Source of the DNA: Candidatus Bathyarchaeota archaeon
GTDB lineage: Archaea > Thermoproteota > Bathyarchaeia > TCS64
Length of the DNA: 64,000 nucleotides
Assembly (NCBI GenBank): GCA_020346605.1
Contig: CP070784.1
Span: forward strand, 370,192-434,191
Reading direction: 5' to 3'
Part shown: piece after piece, positions 59,418-64,000 of the stretch
How positions within the stretch are numbered: position 1 is the first letter of the stretch
Layout: every line of letters starts with the position of its first letter
The notes under the pieces: generated by a model
Databases searched by the model: none
Seen by the model: the letters and a program-made list of their open reading frames with translations, nothing else
What the model was told of the DNA's origin: nothing
Made by a program: the position numbers and the translations under genes

Positions 59418-59915
59418 ATGGATAATAAAAGCATCGTCATAGGGCTTGTGGCAGGGATACTGGTCGGGGCACTGGGCATATTCGTGCTGGATAACTCGAA
59501 GATATCGAGGCTCAACAACCAGATATCCTCACTTGAGACGGAGAACCAGCTGCTGACCGACGCCGTGGACATCAAGCAGGACGTGATCGACCAGCAGCAG
59601 ATCGCCCTCGACGCCATAGAGGATCTGCAGACACAGTACGAGCTGATGCAGGGCCAGCTGGAGGATTGGGAGACATACAAAACCAACTCCGAAGCACTCA
59701 TCGCGAAGCTCACAAGCGACGTCGAGCTCCTGAACTACCTGTACGCCGCTCAGACCTACAGGGCGGAGGAGGCGTTGACGCACCTTCACGGATACGATTC
59801 CAGCTACGAGTCGCTGATCAACTTCAACTCGGTCTACGCGGGACTCAGCTTCGTCGATTGGTGGAACATAAACGGCGGGCCGTACGAGGATTGGCGGCCC
59901 TACGTTTACCCCTAG
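59418..59915 (+). CDS. Membrane-anchored coiled-coil protein
   Basis: A 165-residue protein with one N-terminal membrane helix (VIGLVAGILVGALGIFVL), a coiled coil of about 80 residues rich in Gln/Asp/Leu (SRLNNQISSLETENQLLT onward) and a C-terminal aromatic region, LSFVDWWNINGGPYEDWRPY. The topology suggests an anchor with an extracytoplasmic or cytoplasmic rod, as in cell-surface or division-related spacers. No domain recognised. Confidence 0.6.
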   Translation: MDNKSIVIGLVAGILVGALGIFVLDNSKISRLNNQISSLETENQLLTDAVDIKQDVIDQQQIALDAIEDLQTQYELMQGQLEDWETYKTNSEALIAKLTSDVELLNYLYAAQTYRAEEALTHLHGYDSSYESLINFNSVYAGLSFVDWWNINGGPYEDWRPYVYP

Positions 59916-59939
59916 ACATCCACTCCCAATTTTTTTCGC

Positions 59940-60458
59940 TCATGTTGCAGCTGTCAATCGGTCCTCAAGCCACATCTCGATCTCGACTGCGTCGAGGAAC
60001 TCCCCGTCCCAGTCGACGAGGCGCCTGTGACGGCCGCATATGCTGAATCCCAGGCTCTCGTAGAACGCGATGGCACCCGTGTTATGGGCCATCACGAAGG
60101 CTCCGATGTGTCTGAACCCAGCCTCCCTGCAGAAGGGGAGGACCCCTGCCCTCCACAGGGCTGATCCGACGCCCCTCCCTCTCATACCGGGCATCACCCA
60201 GGTCCCGCACTCGGCGCAGTGCCTCAGCCTCTCACTGTAGCCCCATCGTGGGGCGATCCCGGCGAATCCGGCGAACTCCCCGTCGACCTTGGCGACGAAG
60301 ACCGCCTCCCTGGGGCCCATGGCTTCCAGGTAGGCCCTCTCCTCCTCGGGGGTGAAGCTGTTGAGGACGGTCCTCCTCTCACCTCTGCAGATCTCTATCA
60401 GGTTGGCGATAGGGGCGGTGTCGCTCTCCGGGACTGCCCTGGCGACGTCTACGCTCAA
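59940..60458 (-). CDS. GNAT-family N-acetyltransferase
   Basis: A 172-residue acetyltransferase. LIEICRGERRTVLNSFTPEE starts helix alpha1, ECGTWVMPGMRGRGVGSALW holds the acetyl-CoA loop (R/Q-x-x-G-x-G/A), and AFVMAHNTGAIAFYESLGF is the C-terminal strand and helix with the conserved Tyr. It transfers an acetyl group from acetyl-CoA to an amine on a small molecule or protein. Substrate unknown. Start ATG not fully certain; GTG alternatives exist. Confidence 0.85.
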   Translation of the reverse strand: MSVDVARAVPESDTAPIANLIEICRGERRTVLNSFTPEEERAYLEAMGPREAVFVAKVDGEFAGFAGIAPRWGYSERLRHCAECGTWVMPGMRGRGVGSALWRAGVLPFCREAGFRHIGAFVMAHNTGAIAFYESLGFSICGRHRRLVDWDGEFLDAVEIEMWLEDRLTAAT

Positions 60459-60505
60459 TGAGAATACCTCTGCTGAGAAAAAAGGGGAGTTGTGCTCTTA
60501 TGTCT

Positions 60506-61378
60506 TTAGAGCTTGTCCCTGAGCCCCAAGTAGAGGGCTGTGTTGGCGTCGGGGTCGATGAGGGTCTCCAGCCTTCCATCCTTGGTGCTGAGGAGGGGGT
60601 TGACGCCCGGTCCGTGGCCGGAGTAGTCGCTGGAGCCGTGGATGACCGTCCCAACAGTCATGGCCCCCTTCCAGTAGCCGCGGCCGTTTACGCAGAGCTG
60701 GTCCTTCAGCAGCACGATGTCACCGAGCCTCAGTTTCTCCAGGCCGTACTTCTTGATAGCCTGCGGGTCCGTCGTTTGGATGTCGTAATCCACTGTCTCC
60801 AGAACCGTGCTAGAACCGATGCCGGATCCCATGAGGAAGCCCGGAACCTCGGCGGCCACGGGAACGCGGAGCTTCCCGTCCACGACCTCGATCCCCATAC
60901 TCTCCAGCAGCCTGGGCGAGCACTTGTTCACTCGGATATCGTCGTAGCCCTTGATCTTGAGCCCAACGCCGTGGGCCTTGATTTGGACCTTGTCGCCGAT
61001 AGCCAGCTTCTCCAGTGTCGGGTCGTCGAACCATACCAGGTCGTCGGAGCCGGCGTGCCTACCCGTGAAGACCCCCTTGTCACCCTTAGCCTCGCCCGAG
61101 ACCGCCTTGGCCTCGTTCCCGACGCAGGCGAGGAGGGCGAGGGCGCACTCGCTGGGAGAGGGCCTCTCCTTGCCCCTGATGGTGACGCCGGGCTCCACGT
61201 GGTCGCCGCTTGCCCATCCGAAGCAGGGGTCGCCCACCTTCAGGTTGTACTTGATCCCCGCCATCCCCACTGAGAGCTTCGGGGAGCCATCCCATGTGGT
61301 CCTATAGCCCCTGCTGCTCGGCGAAACAATCTCGCCTATCACAGCCACTTTGAGGAGCTTGTCCTTGTTCGTCTCAAT
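60506..61378 (-). CDS. DUF4438 protein, probable ATT start
   Basis: A 290-residue DUF4438-family protein if translated from ATT at 61378. Reading from there gives IETNKDKLLKVAVIGEIV, which aligns with VKTNKENLLEVALIGEV of the adjacent paralog, and GAGGTGA stands ten bases upstream. The only canonical start in frame downstream (GTG 61348) would remove ten conserved residues and has no good ribosome-binding site. Motifs GIKYNLKVGDPCFGWASGD and GVVYNV-type repeats mark the domain. Function is unsettled; a barrel-like fold is known for the family. Confidence 0.7.
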   Translation of the reverse strand: METNKDKLLKVAVIGEIVSPSSRGYRTTWDGSPKLSVGMAGIKYNLKVGDPCFGWASGDHVEPGVTIRGKERPSPSECALALLACVGNEAKAVSGEAKGDKGVFTGRHAGSDDLVWFDDPTLEKLAIGDKVQIKAHGVGLKIKGYDDIRVNKCSPRLLESMGIEVVDGKLRVPVAAEVPGFLMGSGIGSSTVLETVDYDIQTTDPQAIKKYGLEKLRLGDIVLLKDQLCVNGRGYWKGAMTVGTVIHGSSDYSGHGPGVNPLLSTKDGRLETLIDPDANTALYLGLRDKL

Positions 61379-61395
61379 GTTTATTCTTCTTCACC

Positions 61396-62265
61396 TCACA
61401 GCTCCAGTATCTCCTTCAAATTCGCCTTGGGGTCCAGCTTGGGCACTATCTCGCCCTCCTTGCAGGTGAGCAGGGTACAGACGCCGACGCCCTGGCCCAG
61501 CGACTTGCTGGGTCCACAGGAGACTACGCCCACAGTCACGGCGCCCTCGTAGTAGCCCCTCCCCCACGCGGAGAGGATGTCCCTGAGCAACACCATGTCG
61601 CCGAAGCGAAGGTCCTTCGCGTGCTCGACGGCATCCGGGGACTGAGTCTGGATGTCCCAGTTGCTCGCCTCGGGCGGTGAGCCACCGTGCCCCTGGCCTA
61701 CGAAGTAGGCGGGCACCTCCTTCACGACCGGCACCGCCAGCTTTTCACCCTGCTCTGCGATCCCCCAGGACCCGATACAAGTCGGGGAGCAGCTTATCAC
61801 CCTCACACCGGGGTAGTCCAGCAGCTTCATGCCGGCTCCGTGGGCCCTGATCTGGACCTTGTCGCCGATGGTCAGACCGTCCAGTGTCTCCTCGTCGAAC
61901 TGCATCACCACGTGGTGGTTACTGCCCATCAGGTAGCCCACCTTGCCGACGACGGTCCCTGACTTGCCTTTCGCCTCGCCTCCCACGACCCGGACCTTGT
62001 TTCCTATGCCGGAGAGGTTCCGGAAGGAGGCCTTCTCCGCGTCGGTCCCTATCCCGTCGGCGGAGACGCCGGGCTCAACCTTCTCGCCCTGCACCCAGCC
62101 GAAGCAGGGGTCGCCGACTTTGACATTGTAGACGATCCCTCCTCTCCCGATCCCGAGCCACGGCTTGTTGTCCCATGTCGTGGTGTAGGATGGGGGCGTC
62201 GCGGTATGGGTTACCTCCCCAATTAGGGCGACTTCGAGGAGGTTCTCCTTGTTTGTCTTAACCAT
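61396..62265 (-). CDS. DUF4438 protein
   Basis: A 289-residue member of DUF4438, first of a tandem pair. IVYNVKVGDPCFGWVQGEKV and VVGGEAKGKSGTVVGKVGYL are typical glycine-rich strand segments. YFVGQGHGGSPPEASNWDIQ and FGDMVLLRDILSAWGRGYYE recur in the paralog 17 bp downstream, indicating tandem duplication. Known structures show a beta-rich dimer, but no enzyme activity is assigned. ATG start, and the run may be an operon. Confidence 0.75.
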   Translation of the reverse strand: MVKTNKENLLEVALIGEVTHTATPPSYTTTWDNKPWLGIGRGGIVYNVKVGDPCFGWVQGEKVEPGVSADGIGTDAEKASFRNLSGIGNKVRVVGGEAKGKSGTVVGKVGYLMGSNHHVVMQFDEETLDGLTIGDKVQIRAHGAGMKLLDYPGVRVISCSPTCIGSWGIAEQGEKLAVPVVKEVPAYFVGQGHGGSPPEASNWDIQTQSPDAVEHAKDLRFGDMVLLRDILSAWGRGYYEGAVTVGVVSCGPSKSLGQGVGVCTLLTCKEGEIVPKLDPKANLKEILEL

Positions 62266-62331
62266 TCAGAACACCTTCCTGTAAGTTGCCGAAGGGATAT
62301 TTGACATTTGTCAGTGGGGGCACTCAACGAC

Positions 62332-62341
62332 GTTTATATAC
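62332..62341 (+). promoter_or_regulatory. TATA box of the proteasome alpha gene
   Basis: GTTTATATAC lies 45 bases before the PsmA start and is followed by GAGGT at 62372-62376. This is the clearest archaeal promoter in the window. Confidence 0.55.
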
Positions 62342-62385
62342 TATAGTTCCCACCAATATCGAAACGCATCAGAGGTTGCACTGCG

Positions 62386-63087
62386 ATGATGAGAGGAAAC
62401 CAGTACGATGCCGCCATAACGATGTTCTCCCCTGAGGGGCGCATGTACCAGGTGGAGTACGCCCTCGAGCTAGTGAAGCAGGGCGCGCCCATAGTCGGCG
62501 TCTACTCCCCGGAGGGTACGGTCCTAGCGGCCAACGAGACCCCGGCGAGCGTCCTCGAGGACACCAACTACCACAGGAAGATCTTCCAGTTCGACGAGCA
62601 CATCGGCACAGCCATCGCAGGCCTCAGCTCCGACGCCCGGCTCCTCATCGACCAGGGCAGGGTCTACTGCCAGAGCAACAAACTGCTCTACGACGAGCCA
62701 GCCGACGTGGACGGGCTTGTGGGTACCCTCAGCGACCGGATCCAACAGTACACCCAGCACGGCGGCGTGAGGCCCTACGGCGTCAGCATGCTGGTGGCCG
62801 GCGTCGACACCGTGGGCCCGAAGCTGCTGACGACGGATCCCTTCGGCACCTTCAGGGGCTACCGGGCGAGGGCCATCGGCAGGAACGCCGAGGAGGCAAA
62901 CAAGATGCTGAACGACAAGTACATGGAGGGTCTAGGGCTGAAGGATGCGGTGAATCTGGCGATCGAGGCCGTGAAGACCGCCTCTGAAGACAACCTCTCG
63001 CCGGCCAATGTGAAGGTCGCCGTGATCCCCTCGGACACCAAGGTCATGAAACGGCTGACCGAGGAAGAAGTGGCCGGTTTTATGTAG
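62386..63087 (+). CDS. psmA: Proteasome alpha subunit with altered N-terminal gate motif
   Basis: A 233-residue archaeal 20S proteasome alpha subunit. TMFSPEGRMYQVEYALELVK is the signature helix H0/strand. HGGVRPYGVSMLVAGVD and DPFGTFRGYRARAIGRNAEE follow. The conserved Lys of the activator-binding pocket appears in NYHRKIFQFDE. The gate region reads QYDAAIT where archaeal alphas have Y-D-R-A-I-T, so the gating Arg is Ala. ATG 62386 (a second ATG follows at 62389) has GAGGT nine bases upstream. It forms the outer rings of the 20S particle. Confidence 0.95.
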   Translation: MMRGNQYDAAITMFSPEGRMYQVEYALELVKQGAPIVGVYSPEGTVLAANETPASVLEDTNYHRKIFQFDEHIGTAIAGLSSDARLLIDQGRVYCQSNKLLYDEPADVDGLVGTLSDRIQQYTQHGGVRPYGVSMLVAGVDTVGPKLLTTDPFGTFRGYRARAIGRNAEEANKMLNDKYMEGLGLKDAVNLAIEAVKTASEDNLSPANVKVAVIPSDTKVMKRLTEEEVAGFM

Positions 63088-63125
63088 CCCCCGCTTTCTC
63101 GAATATCTTAGGGAATGCTATACTC

Positions 63126-64000
63126 TCATTCTTCGGCGTCGATGACGCCGGCTGCGGTGATGGCGAACCTGATCCGCTCCTCCGGGAGGCTGGGGGAGTC
63201 GATGACCCTGGCGAGCCGGGTGTTCTGCTTGCCCTTGCGGAGGAAGACCCTGTGGGTGCAGGCGTGAGCCATTACGTGGCCGCCGGTGGGCTTGTTGGGG
63301 TCCCCGTACATGGTGTCCGGGGTGGCCTGGACCTGGTTGGTGATGACGACGGCGACGTTGAAGGCCTCGGCGACCCTGAGGAGGTGGCTGAGGCAGCTGC
63401 CCAGCTTCTGCTGGCGCTCGGAGAGGTTGGCCCGGCCTATGTACTCGCCCCTGAAGTGGCCGATCATGCTGTCGACGATCACCAGTTTGATGCCGCTCTT
63501 CTCGACGAGCTCTGGGAGGCTGCTGATCAGGATGGACTGGTGCTCGCTGTTGTAGGCCCTGGCGACGAGGATCCCCTCTAGGATCTTCTCCGAGTCGAAG
63601 CCCCTCTGCTCGGCGATCTGCATCACCCGCTCCGGCATGAAGGTGCCCTCGGTGTCGATGGCGCAGACCCTTCCGCCCAGGCCGCCCTCGGCCTCGGAGA
63701 GCTGAGCGGTGACGCTGAGGGTGAAGCATATCTGGGTCTTGCCTGAGCCGAACTCGCCGATGAGCTCGGTGATGGAGCCGGTCTCGACGCCGCCGCCGAG
63801 GATGCGGTCCAGCTCCGCGGAGCCCGTGGCGCACTTTTTCATGTTCTTCCTCATCTCCAGCACCTCCAGGGCTGGGATGAACCCGGGGTCGACGTGCATC
63901 CGGGCGAGGCGGCAGACCTTGAAAGCGGTGTCGCTGCCCATTCCCGCGACGTCCGCGATCTCCCTCGCTGGCGTGACGGCTATGGCCTCCACCGTGGTGA
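63126..64000 (-). CDS. radA: DNA repair and recombination protein RadA (cut by window edge)
   Basis: The C-terminal 291 codons of RadA, entering from the right edge. TVEAIAVTPAREIADVAGMG is the end of the N-terminal helix-hairpin-helix domain. ITELIGEFGSGKTQICFTL contains Walker A, VCAIDTEGTFMPERVMQIA the Walker-adjacent Glu, and KLVIVDSMIGHFRGEYIGR Walker B. L2 is in VAVVITNQVQATPDTMYGD. It is the archaeal Rad51/RecA homologue that forms filaments on single-stranded DNA. No intein is visible in this part. The GTG at 63992 is not the real start; the frame continues beyond the window. Confidence 0.97.
   Translation of the reverse strand, partial: TTVEAIAVTPAREIADVAGMGSDTAFKVCRLARMHVDPGFIPALEVLEMRKNMKKCATGSAELDRILGGGVETGSITELIGEFGSGKTQICFTLSVTAQLSEAEGGLGGRVCAIDTEGTFMPERVMQIAEQRGFDSEKILEGILVARAYNSEHQSILISSLPELVEKSGIKLVIVDSMIGHFRGEYIGRANLSERQQKLGSCLSHLLRVAEAFNVAVVITNQVQATPDTMYGDPNKPTGGHVMAHACTHRVFLRKGKQNTRLARVIDSPSLPEERIRFAITAAGVIDAEE

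Noticed and set aside
1-64000. CRISPR arrays, insertion sequences, prophage or rRNA
   Set aside because: I saw no regularly spaced repeats, transposase or integrase motifs, terminal inverted repeats or rRNA-like sequence in the window.

Overview
The window is archaeal. It carries an archaeal proteasome alpha subunit, RadA, the tRNA-Ile2 agmatinylcytidine synthetase TiaS, several small winged-helix regulators of an archaeal type, an F420-type (LLM) oxidoreductase, an MtrH-family tetrahydromethanopterin methyltransferase, and many TTG/GTG starts with TATA-like boxes and pyrimidine-tract ends. GC is high, with arginine codons dominated by AGG. Abundant corrinoid methyltransferases without methyl-CoM reductase in view suggest a non-methanogenic C1-using archaeon, possibly Bathyarchaeia or a relative. 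That placement is inference. I saw no tRNA, rRNA, CRISPR array or insertion sequence.

Layout. 1-1.9 kb: end of a D-2-hydroxyacid dehydrogenase, a frameshifted aspartate/glutamate racemase, a zinc-ribbon protein and a YwbE-like protein. 1.9-9.5 kb: a methyltransferase block with three URO-D-fold methyltransferases, two B12-binding corrinoid proteins and one corrinoid-reactivating ASKHA protein on the minus strand, with a stand-alone MtrH-like gene divergent from them. This gene set resembles the Mto/O-demethylase systems that move methyl groups from methoxylated compounds to tetrahydropterin. 15.0-17.1 kb: a second unit, corrinoid protein plus a non-pyrrolysine MttB-like methyltransferase.

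9.6-34.6 kb is a mixed region: M20 and M42 peptidases, flavoproteins, an orphan LivM-like permease, DinB, LRR, APH and beta-lactamase-fold proteins, a nucleotidyltransferase, a GH116 glycosidase divergent from an LctP-like permease, a PKD-domain surface protein, a frameshifted flavodoxin/ferredoxin protein, and a desulforedoxin mini-gene divergent from rubrerythrin.

34.7-46.1 kb looks like a redox or xenobiotic region. It holds two soluble reductive-dehalogenase-like paralogs, a nitroreductase, gamma-glutamyltransferase, an S9 peptidase, a DUF169 protein and a three-gene molybdenum hydroxylase operon. 46.2-64 kb: a dipeptidase, an iron-sulfur flavoprotein, transporters, two tandem winged-helix paralogs with clustered GATAC sites upstream, NAD(P)H-hydrate repair, an HTH-CBS regulator, TiaS, flavin enzymes, a pair of DUF4438 proteins (one probably starting at ATT), PsmA and a partial RadA.

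How the genes fit together: corrinoid chemistry is the main theme (methyl transfer, corrinoid reactivation, possibly reductive dehalogenation). It is supported by flavin/FeS redox proteins and by peptide- and sugar-scavenging enzymes. Two genes carry single-base +1 disruptions that could be real or assembly errors.
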